From the NCBI RefSeq assembly GCF_023734135.1, contig NZ_AP025730.1:992001-1056000 (forward strand): 64,000 nucleotides of DNA. The letters are read 5' to 3'. A model generated the notes under the pieces. It was not told the DNA's origin. It saw nothing but the letters and a program-made list of their open reading frames with translations, and did not search any database. Position 1 is the stretch's first letter. Every line of letters begins with the position of its first letter. A program made the translations under genes and the position numbers. Shown here piece by piece: positions 34,606-44,336 of the stretch. This DNA comes from Sphaerotilus microaerophilus (GTDB lineage Bacteria > Pseudomonadota > Gammaproteobacteria > Burkholderiales > Burkholderiaceae_C).

Positions 34606-36900
34606 ATGACCACTGAACAGGACAAGCGTGCCGAACTGCGCCGCGCCGCGCTCGAATACCACGAGCTGCCCACGCCCGGCAAGATCGAGGTGGTCGCCAC
34701 CAAGCAGCTGGTCAACCAGCGCGACCTGGCGCTGGCCTACTCGCCCGGCGTGGCGGCGGCCTGCGAGGAGATCGTCGACGACCCGGCCAATGCCTTCCGC
34801 TACACCTCGCGCGGCAACCTGGTCGCCGTGGTGACCAACGGCACCGCGGTGCTCGGCCTGGGCGACATCGGCCCGCTGGCGGCCAAGCCGGTGATGGAAG
34901 GCAAGGGGGTTCTGTTCAAGAAGTTCGCTGGCATCGACGTCTTCGACCTGGAGATCAACGAGCGCAACCTCGACAAGCTGGTGGACATCATCGCCGCGCT
35001 GGAGCCCACCTTCGGCGGCGTGAACCTGGAGGACATCAAGGCGCCGGACTGCTTCTACGTCGAGCGCCAGCTGCGCGAGCGCATGAAGATCCCTGTCTTC
35101 CACGACGACCAGCACGGCACCGCGATCGTGGTCGGTGCGGCCCTGCTGAACGCGCTGAAGGTGGTTGACAAGCGCATCGACCAGGTCAAGCTGGTCACCT
35201 CCGGCGCCGGGGCTGCGGCGCTGGCCTGCCTGCAGCTGCTGGTGAAGCTGGGCGTGCCGCGCCAGAACATCTTCGTGACCGACCTGGCCGGCGTGGTCTA
35301 CACGGGCCGTGTCGAGCTGATGGATCCGGACAAGGCCGAGTTTGCCCAGCCCACCGAGATGCGCACGCTGCGCGAGGCGATCGCCGGCGCCGATGTCTTC
35401 CTGGGCCTGTCGGCCGGCGGGGTGCTGAAGGCGGACATGGTGGCTTCGATGGCGCCCAGCCCGATCATCTTCGCACTGGCCAACCCGACGCCGGAAATCA
35501 TGCCCGAGGAGGTCAAGGCGGTGCGTGACGACGCCATCATGGCCACCGGCCGCACCGACTACCCGAACCAGGTCAACAACGTCCTGTGCTTCCCGTACAT
35601 CTTCCGCGGCGCACTGGACTGCGGGGCGACCACCATCACCGACGAGATGGAGATCGCCGCAGTGCACGCCATCGCCGAGCTGGCCCAGGTGGAGCAGAGC
35701 GACGTGGTGGCGGCCGCCTACCGCGGCCAGAACCTGAGCTTCGGCCCGGAGTACCTGATCCCCAAGCCCTTCGATCCGCGCCTGATGATCCAGATCGCCC
35801 CGGCGGTGGCCGAGGCGGCCGTGGCCTCCGGGGTGGCGGTGCGGCCGGTCACCGACATGGAGGCCTACCGGGAGAAGCTGCGCGCCTTCGTCTACGCCTC
35901 CGGCTCGATGATGAAGAACGTCTACGCGGTGGCCAAGCGCGCCAAGGCGCGCCGCATCGCCTATGCCGAGGGCGAGGACCGGCGCGTGCTGCGCGCCGTG
36001 CAGGTCGTGGTCGACGAGGGCCTGGCCCTGCCGGTGCTGCTGGGTCGGCGCAGCATCATCGAGCAGCGCATCGAGAAACTCGGCCTGCGCCTGGAGATCG
36101 GCCGCGACATCGACGTCATCAGCATCGAGGACGATCCGCGCTACCGCGAGTTCTGGCCGCTGTACCACCGCAAGATGGAGCGCAAGGGCGTCACCGAGCA
36201 GCTCGCCAAGATCGAGATGCGCCGCCGCATGACGCTGGTGGCGTCGATGCTGCTGGAGCATGGCCACGTCGACGGCATGATCTGCGGCACCTGGAGCTCC
36301 ACCGCCTATCACCTGCAGTACATCGACCAGGTGATCGGCCGCCGCACGGGCGTCAGCACCTACGCCTGCATGAATGGCCTGGTGCTGCCGGGGCGGCAGG
36401 TGTTCCTGGTCGATACGCATGTCAACTACGACCCGAGCGCCGAGCAGCTCTGCGAGATCACGCTGCTCGCCGCCGAGGAAATGCTGCGCTTTGGCATCCA
36501 GCCCAAGGTGGCGCTGCTGTCGCACTCGAACTTCGGCTCCAGCAGCCAGCCGTCGGCGGTGAAGATGCGCGATGCCCTGGCGCTGCTGCAGCTGCAGGCG
36601 CCCTGGCTGGAAGTGGACGGCGAAATGCACGGCGATGCCGCGCTGGACCCGGCCTACCGTGCCGAGTTGATGCCGCGCTGCGGGCTGCAGGGCGAGGCCA
36701 ACCTGCTGGTGCTGCCCAACATCGACGCAGCCAACATCAGCTACAACCTGCTGAAGACCGCGGCCGGCGGTGGCATCGCGATCGGCCCGATCCTGCTGGG
36801 TGCGGCCAAGCCGGTGCATGTGCTGACCCCCTCGGCCACCGTGCGCCGGGTGGTCAACATGACCGCACTGACCGTGGCGGATGCGAACGCCGTTCGATGA
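34606..36900 (+). CDS. maeB: NADP-dependent malic enzyme (malic-phosphotransacetylase fusion type)
   Basis: 764 residues, the usual size of MaeB. The enzyme decarboxylates malate to pyruvate with NADP reduction in the cytoplasm. The first 430 residues are the malic enzyme ([82 protein letters not shown]). The C-terminal 330 residues are the phosphotransacetylase-like domain ([27 protein letters not shown]), which is regulatory rather than catalytic in characterised relatives. Monocistronic: a strong hairpin terminator follows the stop. The divergent DctS-like kinase suggests a link to dicarboxylate use. Confidence 0.97.
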   Translation: MTTEQDKRAELRRAALEYHELPTPGKIEVVATKQLVNQRDLALAYSPGVAAACEEIVDDPANAFRYTSRGNLVAVVTNGTAVLGLGDIGPLAAKPVMEGKGVLFKKFAGIDVFDLEINERNLDKLVDIIAALEPTFGGVNLEDIKAPDCFYVERQLRERMKIPVFHDDQHGTAIVVGAALLNALKVVDKRIDQVKLVTSGAGAAALACLQLLVKLGVPRQNIFVTDLAGVVYTGRVELMDPDKAEFAQPTEMRTLREAIAGADVFLGLSAGGVLKADMVASMAPSPIIFALANPTPEIMPEEVKAVRDDAIMATGRTDYPNQVNNVLCFPYIFRGALDCGATTITDEMEIAAVHAIAELAQVEQSDVVAAAYRGQNLSFGPEYLIPKPFDPRLMIQIAPAVAEAAVASGVAVRPVTDMEAYREKLRAFVYASGSMMKNVYAVAKRAKARRIAYAEGEDRRVLRAVQVVVDEGLALPVLLGRRSIIEQRIEKLGLRLEIGRDIDVISIEDDPRYREFWPLYHRKMERKGVTEQLAKIEMRRRMTLVASMLLEHGHVDGMICGTWSSTAYHLQYIDQVIGRRTGVSTYACMNGLVLPGRQVFLVDTHVNYDPSAEQLCEITLLAAEEMLRFGIQPKVALLSHSNFGSSSQPSAVKMRDALALLQLQAPWLEVDGEMHGDAALDPAYRAELMPRCGLQGEANLLVLPNIDAANISYNLLKTAAGGGIAIGPILLGAAKPVHVLTPSATVRRVVNMTALTVADANAVR

Positions 36901-36909
36901 AGTGAGTGG

Positions 36910-36936
36910 GTGCAAACATTCCCGTGTTTGCACTTT
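36910..36936 (+). terminator. Intrinsic terminator after maeB
   Basis: A perfect 9-bp stem, GTGCAAACA (36910-36918) and TGTTTGCAC (36925-36933), with loop TTCCCG, begins 10 bases after the maeB stop and is followed by TTT. It is unusually AT-rich for this region. The T-tract is short, so efficiency is uncertain. Confidence 0.75.
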
Positions 36937-37068
36937 CTGCTCCTGGATGCGGATGCCCAGGGGCCTGTTTCGGGCCCAAAACAGGGTGCAACGCGAAATT
37001 CACGGCAGTGAGTACATGCTGACTTGCTGCTGAAGACCTGTCTTGTCGCCTGAATTTGCAGCAGAGCC

Positions 37069-37097
37069 TTGAGATCCGGAGGCTGTTTCGGTACCAT
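37069..37097 (+). promoter_or_regulatory. Predicted sigma-70 promoter of the RNase-barstar pair
   Basis: TTGAGA (37069-37074), a 17-base spacer and TACCAT (37092-37097) lie 26 bases before the GTG start of the RNase gene. Spacing is ideal and both hexamers keep the most conserved positions. Confidence 0.55.
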
Positions 37098-37123
37098 TTC
37101 GCCTTCGGCATACAGGAAAACCC

Positions 37124-37567
37124 GTGGCGTCTGTGCAGCGGTCGGGCAGTTACAAGCAATTTTTGGCCCGGATCTGGGGCGCGTTGGTGGGTGCGCTGTT
37201 CGTGTGGGCGGTGCTCGCGGGCTCGGGCGGCTGGCTGGCAACGGCCCAGGCGCGTCAGGCGGCGCAGTCTTCCAGTGACATCGTGGCCCTGGCGACGCTG
37301 CCAGAGCAGGCTCAACAGACCTACCGGCTCATCCTGTCGGGTGGGCCATTCCCTTACCCGAGAAAGGACGGCTCGGTGTTCGGGAACCGGGAGCGGCAGT
37401 TGCCTCGGCACCCCCGCGGCTACTACTTGGAATATACCGTCCCGACACCAGGTTCTCGTGACCGGGGCGCGCGGCGCATCGTGTGTGGCGGGAACTCGCG
37501 GACCGCACCGGAAGTCTGTTACTACACACAGGACCACTACGCGAGCTTCCGCCGTATCGTGCAGTGA
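37124..37567 (+). CDS. Secreted guanyl-specific ribonuclease (RNase Sa/barnase family)
   Basis: 147 residues from GTG 37124, with AGGA spaced 6 bases upstream. Residues about 11-43 form a signal peptide ending ATAQA, so the enzyme is exported. The catalytic core matches microbial N1/T1-type RNases: GYYLEYTVPTPG (E103), RGARRIVCGG (R118) and YYTQDHYASFRRI (H138), the Glu-Arg-His triad. These cleave single-stranded RNA 3' of guanosine. A barstar-like inhibitor gene follows 38 bases downstream, as expected for protection before export. The pair has its own promoter and terminator. Possible roles are competition or phosphate and nucleotide scavenging. Confidence 0.93.
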   Translation: MASVQRSGSYKQFLARIWGALVGALFVWAVLAGSGGWLATAQARQAAQSSSDIVALATLPEQAQQTYRLILSGGPFPYPRKDGSVFGNRERQLPRHPRGYYLEYTVPTPGSRDRGARRIVCGGNSRTAPEVCYYTQDHYASFRRIVQ

Positions 37568-37605
37568 GATCGAAGAGGATCGAGAGAGACCCGCTAGGGA
37601 CCATC

Positions 37606-38001
37606 ATGATTTTGCAGACCGTGCGTCCGAACATCGTACAAGCGATCCGCGCTTTCCGCGTGGATGAGCTGATGTCGGCAGCCCAGGACATGGGCTATCA
37701 CTTTTTATACGCCAATCTTTCGAAGGCGCAGACCAAGCCGGAGGTGCTGGAGGGGATCGCCCAGGCCTTCCTGTTCCCGAGCCACTTCGGCAAGAACATG
37801 GATGCGCTGTACGACTGCCTGACCGACATGGTCAACAAGTCGGGGGCCCAGCAGGGCTTCATCGTCGTGCTGGAGCAGTTGCCGGACAACCCTCGCTTTG
37901 ACCGCGAGGTGCGCGAGCAGTTGTTGGATGTCTTTCGAGACGCCGCGGACTTCTGGGGGGAACGCAAGATACCCTTCAGATGCTTCTATTCTTTTCAGTA
38001 G
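37606..38001 (+). CDS. Barstar family ribonuclease inhibitor
   Basis: 131 residues from ATG 37606, with AGGGA 6 bases upstream; the longer open frame lies inside the RNase gene. Barstar-family features are LYANLSKAQTKPEVLEGIAQ, FLFPSHFGKNMDALYDCLTD and GFIVVLEQLPDNP. The FGKNMDALYDCL stretch matches the barstar helix that plugs the RNase active site, and the conserved acidic residues are present. It should bind the co-encoded RNase in the cytoplasm and prevent self-intoxication. There is a longer N-terminus than barstar itself (about 90 residues), typical of proteobacterial members. Confidence 0.93.
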   Translation: MILQTVRPNIVQAIRAFRVDELMSAAQDMGYHFLYANLSKAQTKPEVLEGIAQAFLFPSHFGKNMDALYDCLTDMVNKSGAQQGFIVVLEQLPDNPRFDREVREQLLDVFRDAADFWGERKIPFRCFYSFQ

Positions 38002-38171
38002 CCCGCTCCCAGGAACAAGGCCCAGGGGAGCGGGCGGATGGGGCCCAAGTCGAGCAGCAGCCGGTCAAGCCGCCGCCGAAGCCGAGCAAGAACGCAGCGC
38101 CGACCTTCGCGCCGCACATGCCGGTGATGAGCAGCGCGTTCGACACCGCGGCACTGGCTGCCGCAGCCTGA
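37980..38171 (+). CDS. Possible small Pro/Ala-rich protein downstream of barstar gene
   Basis: 63 residues, overlapping the barstar gene end by 22 bases. From about residue 10 on, the frame has strongly GC-rich third positions, as real genes here do, and encodes PVKPPPKPSKNAAPTFAPHM followed by an Ala-rich end. The first ten codons do not fit that usage and no ribosome binding site is seen. It could be a small real protein, a remnant of a larger gene, or chance. Confidence 0.3.
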   Translation: MLLFFSVARSQEQGPGERADGAQVEQQPVKPPPKPSKNAAPTFAPHMPVMSSAFDTAALAAAA

Positions 38172-38201
38172 TCGACGGATCCAGATCGAAGAGATCCACG
38201 G

Positions 38202-38222
38202 GGCGGCTCCTGCCGAGCCGCC
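38202..38222 (+). other. Hairpin upstream of the main terminator
   Basis: GGCGGCTC (38202-38209), loop CTGCC, GAGCCGCC (38215-38222). Perfect 8-bp stem, no T-run; it lies 5 bases before the stronger terminator at 38227 and may assist it, perhaps for minus-strand transcripts leaving rsmA. Confidence 0.5.
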
Positions 38223-38226
38223 ACCT

Positions 38227-38260
38227 CACGAAGCCCGCCGCGTGCGGGCTTCGTGCTTTT
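38227..38260 (+). terminator. Strong intrinsic terminator between barstar and rsmA
   Basis: A perfect 12-bp stem, CACGAAGCCCGC (38227-38238) and GCGGGCTTCGTG (38244-38255), with loop CGCGT, is followed by CTTTT on the plus strand. It separates the plus-strand RNase-barstar unit from the convergent rsmA gene and touches the rsmA stop codon. It may also act on the minus strand, though no T-run follows there. Confidence 0.88.
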
Positions 38261-39027
38261 CAGGGCTGACCCAGGCCCTGCACCAGGGCGATGTAGTCGG
38301 CCACCGGCACCTCCTCGGCGCGGCGCTGCAGGTCGAAGGCCGGGGCGTCCACGCGGGCCTCCAGCCAGCGGCCCAGGCTGTGGCGCAGCAGCTTGCGGCG
38401 CTGCGAGAAGGCCACGGCCACCGCCTCTTCGAGCAACTTCGTGTCCAGCTTGGGCGGGGTGAGCAGTGGCAGCATGCGCACGATGGCCGAGTCGACCTGC
38501 GGTGGCGGATCGAAGGCCTCGGGTGGCACGTCGAGCAGGTCCTCGATGTCGTAGCGCCACTGCAGCATCACCGACAGCCGGCCGTAGTCCTTGCTGCAGG
38601 GCTGGGCGGCCATGCGGCGCACGACCTCCTTCTGCAGCATGAAGTGCTGGTCCTCGACCGCCCCCACGTGCTGCAGCAGGTGGAAGAGAATCGGGCTGGA
38701 GATGTTGTAGGGCAGGTTGCCGATCACGCGCAGCTTGCGCCCGCGCTCGGCCGCGAGCGCGGTGAAGTCCACCGTGAGCACGTCGGCCTCCACCACCTGC
38801 AGCTCGCTGCGCTTGCGCAGGCGGGTGGCCAGGTCGCGATCGAGTTCGATCACGGTGAGCTGGCGGCAGCGGGCCACCACCGGGTTGGTGAGCGCTCCCA
38901 GGCCCGGGCCGATCTCGACCAGCGGCTCGCCCGGCTGCGGGTCGATGCAGCGGACGATGTCGTCGATGACACCGGAGTCGGTCAGGAAGTGCTGGCCGAA
39001 GCGTTTGCGCGGTTGATGGGCTTTCAC
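38260..39027 (-). CDS. rsmA: 16S rRNA (adenine1518-N6/adenine1519-N6)-dimethyltransferase
   Basis: 255 residues, normal for RsmA/KsgA. It uses S-adenosylmethionine to dimethylate two adjacent adenines near the 3' end of 16S rRNA late in small-subunit assembly. Signatures: [11 protein letters not shown] at the N-terminus, SAM-binding [14 protein letters not shown], and the catalytic [10 protein letters not shown] (NLPY motif). [13 protein letters not shown] and [13 protein letters not shown] follow. Third gene of an lptD-surA-rsmA row, as in many proteobacteria, but pdxA, which often lies between surA and rsmA, is absent. Confidence 0.97.
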   Translation of the reverse strand: MKAHQPRKRFGQHFLTDSGVIDDIVRCIDPQPGEPLVEIGPGLGALTNPVVARCRQLTVIELDRDLATRLRKRSELQVVEADVLTVDFTALAAERGRKLRVIGNLPYNISSPILFHLLQHVGAVEDQHFMLQKEVVRRMAAQPCSKDYGRLSVMLQWRYDIEDLLDVPPEAFDPPPQVDSAIVRMLPLLTPPKLDTKLLEEAVAVAFSQRRKLLRHSLGRWLEARVDAPAFDLQRRAEEVPVADYIALVQGLGQP

Positions 39028-39081
39028 GTCGGCAGGGCGCCTCGGGTTCGTGGGGTCGACAAAAGGGGGGGCAGCGGGTAT

Positions 39082-40476
39082 TCAGGGGCCAGGCGGGTCG
39101 CGCAGCTCGACGTAGGCGCGGGCGCGGATCTCGCGGGCCCACTCGTTGTAGGCCTCCTCGTACTTGGACTCGCGCAGGGCGCTGCGGGCGGCCTCGCGCT
39201 GCTGGCGCACGTCAAGGTCCACGCTGCGGCGCTCCAGCAACTGGATCAGGTGCACGCCGAAGCGCGACACCACCGGCTCGGACACCGCGCCGGCGGGCAG
39301 CGCGGTCAGCACCTGCTCGAACTCCGGCACGAACTGGCCCGGTCCGGCCCAGCCGAGGTCACCGCCGGAGGCGGCACTGCCATCCTCGGAATGCTGCTTG
39401 GCCAGGTCCTCGAAGCGGGCGCGCCGCGCCTCGACCTGGCGCTTGAAGTCCTGCAGCCTGGTGATGGCCGCCTGCTGTGTCAGCTGCGGGCCGGGGCGCA
39501 GCAGGATGTGCCGGGCGTGCTGCTGCACCACCGACAGGTTGGCCTCCTTGCGCTCGATCAGCTTGAGCACATGGAAGCCAGCGCCGGAGCGCAGCACCTG
39601 CGGCGCGACCTCGCCCGGGCGCAGCGGGGACACGGCATCGACGAACAGGTCCGGCAGCCGGTCGGAGCGGCGCAGGCCGAGCTCGCCGCCCTTGTCCTTG
39701 CTGCCTTCGGAGGCCTCGCGCACCAGTGCGGCAAAGTCCTCGCCCGCCTTCAGGCGTTGCAACAGCTGAACCGCGCGCAAGCGGCGCTCGGCGGTCTCGG
39801 CGATGCTGGCGTTCTCGGGCAGCGTGATGAGGATCTGCGCCACGTTGAGCTCGGTGGACAGCCCGGCCTTGAGGCGCTGCTCGTTCAGCCAGTTCTCGAT
39901 GTCGGTGTCGGTGATGCGGATGCGGGCCTGCACGTCGCGCTCGCGCACCCGATCGAGCAGCATCTGGTCGCGCAGGTTGTCGCGAAAGCGCTGGTAGTCG
40001 ATGCCCTCGCCGCGCAGGCGCTCACGCAGCTGGGCCAGGTTGAGCTGGTTCTGTGCGGCCACGGCGCCCACCGCGCGGTCGAGTTCGACGTCCTCGATGC
40101 GCGACACCGTCTCGCGCGCATGGCTGAGCTGGGCGCGGTCGTCGATCAGCTGGTCGAGCATGCTGCGCAGCAGTTCGTCGCGCGTCGGTGCGCGTGTGCC
40201 GCTGCGGGCAGCCTCGCGCTCCACCTGGGCCACGCGCTGCAGCACCTCGCTGTTGGTGACCAGCTCGCGGTTGACCACGGCCACGATGTGGTCACCCGCG
40301 CGCCGGGGTGAGGCGGCTTCCGCTGCGCGGATGGCGGCTGCGGTCTGGGCCGTGGCAGGGGTGGCCGCGAGCTGCAGGCCGGCGCCGAGCAGCGCAAGTG
40401 CCGCGGCAACGGCGAGCCTGGGCGCGCGGGGGCGGCGGCTCGGGGCGGAGGGCGGCAGGTCGGTCATGGTGGGCAT
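39082..40476 (-). CDS. surA: Periplasmic chaperone and peptidyl-prolyl isomerase SurA
   Basis: 464 residues. A signal peptide (about 20-44, LAVAAALALLGAGLQLAATPATA) is followed by the SurA N-terminal chaperone domain (DHIVAVVNRELVTNSEVLQR) and two parvulin-type PPIase domains (around ELGLRRSDRLPDLFVDAV and GGDLGWAGPGQFVPEFEQV). SurA escorts unfolded outer-membrane proteins, including LptD, through the periplasm, which fits its place directly downstream of lptD (61-base gap). Slightly longer than the E. coli protein (428). A second ATG 9 bases in (40467) is equally possible. Confidence 0.96.
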   Translation of the reverse strand: MPTMTDLPPSAPSRRPRAPRLAVAAALALLGAGLQLAATPATAQTAAAIRAAEAASPRRAGDHIVAVVNRELVTNSEVLQRVAQVEREAARSGTRAPTRDELLRSMLDQLIDDRAQLSHARETVSRIEDVELDRAVGAVAAQNQLNLAQLRERLRGEGIDYQRFRDNLRDQMLLDRVRERDVQARIRITDTDIENWLNEQRLKAGLSTELNVAQILITLPENASIAETAERRLRAVQLLQRLKAGEDFAALVREASEGSKDKGGELGLRRSDRLPDLFVDAVSPLRPGEVAPQVLRSGAGFHVLKLIERKEANLSVVQQHARHILLRPGPQLTQQAAITRLQDFKRQVEARRARFEDLAKQHSEDGSAASGGDLGWAGPGQFVPEFEQVLTALPAGAVSEPVVSRFGVHLIQLLERRSVDLDVRQQREAARSALRESKYEEAYNEWAREIRARAYVELRDPPGP

Positions 40477-40537
40477 GCGCAGGAAGGGGCTCTGCTAGGG
40501 GCTGGGCGAAGGGAGCGGCGTTCGGCTCGGCAGTCGG

Positions 40538-43090
40538 TCACGGTTCGGCGCTGCCGCCATCGCCCACGGAGGTCGAAGAGGAACCAGAGGCACTGCCACG
40601 CTCACGCAGCAACCTGTAACCCGGGATATTGTCCTTCAACGCCGAGAGCGGGTTGCTGCCCAGGGCCAGCCGGGACAGGCCGACCAGCTCCAGCTGCAGC
40701 ATCAGCCGGCTGGTGGCGGCACTGGCGCCGGTGGAGCGCCGTTCGGCCACCACGCGGCCGATCCAGCAGCCGGCGTCGTACTCGAAGCCGGCCAGCGCCC
40801 CGCTGACGCGCCGCTCGCGCTTGCTGTAGTCGATGCGGCCGACGGTGTAGAGCGTGCCTTCGCAGCTGCCGCCACTGCCGCCACTGCCGCTGCTGCCGCT
40901 GCTGCCGCCCGCCGCGCGTAGCGCCGTGTTGGCCTGGGCCGCCGCGCCGGCGGGCAGGGACAGCGGTGCCCCGCGCCCCAGCACCGGCCACTGCCAGCCC
41001 AGCGCGTACTGCTCGCTCGCATCGCGCTGGAAGGAGTAGCTCGCATGCACCGTGCGAAAGGGGCCTGGCGAGTAGGTCACCGTGCCGGTGGAGCGGGTGA
41101 CGCGGCTGATCTCGGGGTTGTACTGGACCGTGGAGCCGAGCGACCAGCGCGCGATGGCGCTGGTCGAGCCCAGCAGCAGCACGTCCGAGAAGCGCTGCGT
41201 CAGCGGCACGCCGTCGCCGGTGATGCGCTGGTCGCGCAGCAGGTAGCGCTGCGCCAGACCCAGGCGACCCAGCTCGACGCCGGAGCCGGCATCGATGAAG
41301 CGTGTCGTGAGCCCGGCGGTGACGCCCTGCGTGTCGGCCACCCGGTCGACACCCGAGAACGCCGCGTCGTGGAACACCGTGGTGGCGTTGAAATCCAGTG
41401 CGGCGCTGTCGAAGTTGGGCAGCGCCGACTGCTCACGCCAGGGTGTCTGCACGTACAGCAGGCGCGGCTCCAGGGTCTGGGTGAGGGCGCGCCCGAACAG
41501 CGTCAGCGGGCGGTCGAAGGTCCAGCTGCTGTCCAGGCTGACGGTCGGGATGAAGCGGGAGGCCCGTCGGCGGCCGTCGCTGAGCGCCTGGTCCATGTCG
41601 TAGGCGGCCGCGTTGAAGCGCAGCCGCGGCGTGAGCTGCCAGCCGCCGTCACCCAGGTGCCAGGCCAGCGTGCCGAGCAGGTGGGCGCGGCTGCCCTTGG
41701 TCAGGGTCGGGTCCTCGTGCTCGAAGCGGTTCGCCTCGGCCTGCAGCGACCACTCCAGCTCGCTGCCCAGCCCGGCCCAGCGGGCGCCAACCTGTGGCAT
41801 GCGCCGGTACGGGGCGGTGATCGTGCCGCTGCTGTCGCTGCTTTGCAGCACCTGCCAGGTCTGGGCCGAGGCGTACAGCCACTGGTCGACCGGGCCGATC
41901 ACGCCCAGGCGCAGGCTGCGGCGCTGCTGTGCCCGGGCCTGCGAGCCGAGCAGGCGCGGCGTCAGGTTGGAGGCGCCACGCAGGCCGTCGTTCCAGTAGG
42001 CATCGTCGGAGACGCGCAGCAGGTGGCCATCGATGTCCACGTCGCTGCCCAGCTGACCGCGGTGATCCCAGCGCGCGGCCCAGCGGTCCCGCCCCGCCAG
42101 CTGGTCCTGCGGCAGCCAGGCCAGCGCGGTCTCGCCGCTCAGGCGCGGCTGCAGGTAGCGGAACTCGCTGTCCAGGCCCGCGCCGCGCTTGAGCGAGATC
42201 GTCGGCGTGAGCGTGGCGTCGTAGTTCGGGGCGATGTTCCAGTAGTACGGCACCGCCACCACCAGGCCGTTGGTGGTCGAAAGGTCGATGCTCGGCGGCA
42301 GCCAGCCGGACTTGCGGTCTTCGGTGACCGGGAAACTCAGCACCGGCAGGGCGAGGATGGGCACGTCCTGGAAGCGCAGCACCGCCCCTTCGGCAAGGCC
42401 TTCGTTGGTGTTGAAGTCCAGCCGGATGCGCCGGGCCGTCAGCACCCAGGGCGGCGTCTCGTCGTCGCCGACCTTGCAGCTGCTGTAGCTGGAGCCGCTC
42501 ACCTCCAGGCGATTGGGGCCGAGGAAGTCGATGCGCTCGGCACGGCCCCCGGCGTCGGTGAGGGCGAAGTGGTAGCGAGGCTTCAGCACGTGGCCGGTGA
42601 CTCGCTCGGTGTCGATGTCCAGCTCGGCACCGGCAAAGCGGTCCTCGCCGCGCAGCAGCTGCACGTCGCCCCGGGCGCGCAGGCGGTCGTTGGCGAGGCC
42701 GTACTCCAGCTCGTCGGCCTGCAGGGCCATCTCGCCGCGTTGCAGCTGCACCCGTCCGGTGGCGCGCAGCTGGCTGCCGATGGAGCCCTCCAGGCGGTCG
42801 GCTTCGAAGCTCAGCAGCGTGGCGTCGGCCGCGCTGCGCGGGGCCAGCCGCAGCCCCTCGGCGGGGGCACGCCAGTTGGCCGGGCGGCAGCTCAGGGGCG
42901 GCTGGCGCCTGGCTGCCGCCTTGCTGGCGGCGGCCACCGTGGCCGCATCGGTGGCAGGGTCTGTGGCCAGGTTCGTGGCCGCGAACGCGGGGCCTGCCAG
43001 CGCGACCAGCAGTGCGCTGACCAGCGGGCGCACGGCCAGGTGGACGGGTGGGCAGGTCGGGCGGGCGAGGGGACGGCGGGCGGCAGGCAA
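40538..43090 (-). CDS. lptD: LPS-assembly outer-membrane protein LptD
   Basis: 850 residues. It places lipopolysaccharide in the outer leaflet together with LptE. After a signal-like N-terminus (LVSALLVALAGPAFA) comes the OstA/LptA-like jellyroll domain (LSFEADRLEGSIGSQLRATG, LQADELEYG), then the barrel (ILALPVLSFPVTEDRKSGWLPP is typical). Cysteines in the N-terminal region (SCRPANW, SSCKVGDD) and C-terminal region (CEGTLYTV, DAGCWIGRVV) match the pairs that form the essential disulfides. Start 43090 lies opposite the amgK-like gene, so a divergent promoter region of about 85 bases is shared. A Gly/Ser-rich loop near 40870-40915 is a local oddity. Confidence 0.96.
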   Translation of the reverse strand: MPAARRPLARPTCPPVHLAVRPLVSALLVALAGPAFAATNLATDPATDAATVAAASKAAARRQPPLSCRPANWRAPAEGLRLAPRSAADATLLSFEADRLEGSIGSQLRATGRVQLQRGEMALQADELEYGLANDRLRARGDVQLLRGEDRFAGAELDIDTERVTGHVLKPRYHFALTDAGGRAERIDFLGPNRLEVSGSSYSSCKVGDDETPPWVLTARRIRLDFNTNEGLAEGAVLRFQDVPILALPVLSFPVTEDRKSGWLPPSIDLSTTNGLVVAVPYYWNIAPNYDATLTPTISLKRGAGLDSEFRYLQPRLSGETALAWLPQDQLAGRDRWAARWDHRGQLGSDVDIDGHLLRVSDDAYWNDGLRGASNLTPRLLGSQARAQQRRSLRLGVIGPVDQWLYASAQTWQVLQSSDSSGTITAPYRRMPQVGARWAGLGSELEWSLQAEANRFEHEDPTLTKGSRAHLLGTLAWHLGDGGWQLTPRLRFNAAAYDMDQALSDGRRRASRFIPTVSLDSSWTFDRPLTLFGRALTQTLEPRLLYVQTPWREQSALPNFDSAALDFNATTVFHDAAFSGVDRVADTQGVTAGLTTRFIDAGSGVELGRLGLAQRYLLRDQRITGDGVPLTQRFSDVLLLGSTSAIARWSLGSTVQYNPEISRVTRSTGTVTYSPGPFRTVHASYSFQRDASEQYALGWQWPVLGRGAPLSLPAGAAAQANTALRAAGGSSGSSGSGGSGGSCEGTLYTVGRIDYSKRERRVSGALAGFEYDAGCWIGRVVAERRSTGASAATSRLMLQLELVGLSRLALGSNPLSALKDNIPGYRLLRERGSASGSSSTSVGDGGSAEP

Positions 43091-43132
43091 GGTCGGGTCG
43101 GCAATGGCGGACGGCTCGCGGTACCCCGCTCG

Positions 43133-43140
43133 CTAGAATC
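43133..43140 (+). promoter_or_regulatory. Possible -10 element before the amgK-like gene
   Basis: TAGAAT (43134-43139) in the context CTAGAATC matches the element seen before maeB. No recognisable -35 lies 16-18 bases upstream. It supports a start at or after 43177. Confidence 0.3.
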
Positions 43141-43176
43141 GATCGATTATTTCACGCGGGCCTGCCGCCGATCACC

Positions 43177-44319
43177 TTGAATCCCGCTGCCGACTCCGTT
43201 TCTCCCGCCGCCCCGACCTCCCCTGCTCCGTCGAGCGAGGTGACCTGGACCGACCCCGCCCGCCACGCCGCCTTCGACGCCTGGCTGGCCGGTGTCGCCG
43301 CCCAGCAGGGGCTCGACCCCGCCACGCTGCGGCCGGCCAGTGCGGATGCGAGCTTTCGCCGCTACCTGCGCCTGGATGCGCGTGAGGCGGGCCAGCCCAG
43401 CCGCATCGTGATGGACGCGCCGCCCAGCCACGAGGACTGCCGCCCCTTCGTGCAGGTGGCCGGCCTGCTCGGTGGCGCCGGCCTGGCGGCGCCGCAAGTG
43501 CTGGCCTGGGACGAGGCGCAGGGCTTCATGCTGCTGTCCGACCTGGGCGATCGCACCTACCTGGCCGAGCTGCAGTCGCTCGACCTGTCCGGCGGGGCGG
43601 GCCTGCGGCGCGCCGACGGGCTCTACCGGGACGCCATCGACACGCTGGTGAGGCTGCAGCGCATCGACGCCACGGCGGCCGTGCCGGCCTACGACCGCGC
43701 GCTGATGCAGCGCGAGCTGGACCTCTTCCCCGAGTGGTACGTGGCTCGCCACCGCGGCGCCACGCTGACGGACCGGGAGCGTGAGCAGCTGGCGCGCTGC
43801 TTCGACCTCATCCTGAAGACCTGCCTGGCCCAGCCGGCCGTGCTGGTGCACCGCGACTACCACAGCCGCAACCTGATGCTGCCGCTGGGTGGCCCGGGTG
43901 AACTGGCCGAGGGCAGCGGCCCGGGCATCCTCGACTTCCAGGACGCGGTGGCCGGCCCGGCCAGCTACGACCTGGTCTCGCTGCTGCGCGACGCCTACAT
44001 CGAGTGGGACGAGGCCATCCAGATCGACTGGGCCGCGCGCTACTGGGAGCGCGCCCGCAAAGCCGGCGTGCCGGTGGCGGATGACTTTGGCAGCTTCTGG
44101 CGTGACTACGAGTGGATGGGCCTGCAGCGCCACCTGAAGGTTCTGGGCATCTTCGCGCGCCTGTCCCACCGCGACGGCAAGGACGGCTACCTGAAGGACC
44201 TGCCGCTGGTCTGGCGCTACGCCCACCACGTGGCGATGCGCTACTCCGTGCTCACGCCGCTGGCACGCCTGCTGGAGCGGCTGGAAGACGTCCGCGCCCG
44301 CGACGGCTACACCTTCTGA
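43177..44319 (+). CDS. amgK: Aminoglycoside phosphotransferase family sugar kinase, probable AmgK
   Basis: About 380 residues. Kinase motifs: ASFRRYLRLDA near the N-terminus, Brenner motif HRDYHSRNLM and metal-binding GILDFQDAV. In Pseudomonas the amgK gene, next to lptD-surA, encodes an anomeric N-acetylmuramate/N-acetylglucosamine kinase in a peptidoglycan-recycling shortcut. Position opposite lptD and sequence class support the same role here, but the usual next gene, murU, is missing. The start is uncertain: TTG 43177 follows the putative promoter; GTG 43240 is another candidate; the open frame also runs upstream to 43048, overlapping lptD. Confidence 0.82.
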   Translation: MNPAADSVSPAAPTSPAPSSEVTWTDPARHAAFDAWLAGVAAQQGLDPATLRPASADASFRRYLRLDAREAGQPSRIVMDAPPSHEDCRPFVQVAGLLGGAGLAAPQVLAWDEAQGFMLLSDLGDRTYLAELQSLDLSGGAGLRRADGLYRDAIDTLVRLQRIDATAAVPAYDRALMQRELDLFPEWYVARHRGATLTDREREQLARCFDLILKTCLAQPAVLVHRDYHSRNLMLPLGGPGELAEGSGPGILDFQDAVAGPASYDLVSLLRDAYIEWDEAIQIDWAARYWERARKAGVPVADDFGSFWRDYEWMGLQRHLKVLGIFARLSHRDGKDGYLKDLPLVWRYAHHVAMRYSVLTPLARLLERLEDVRARDGYTF

Positions 44320-44336
44320 CCGGCCGCGGCCCCGCC

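Noticed and set aside
32275..36933. A 1552-codon minus-strand frame through maeB and the kinase gene
   Set aside because: Composition is that of a shadow frame, and it overlaps two genes with clear conserved motifs.
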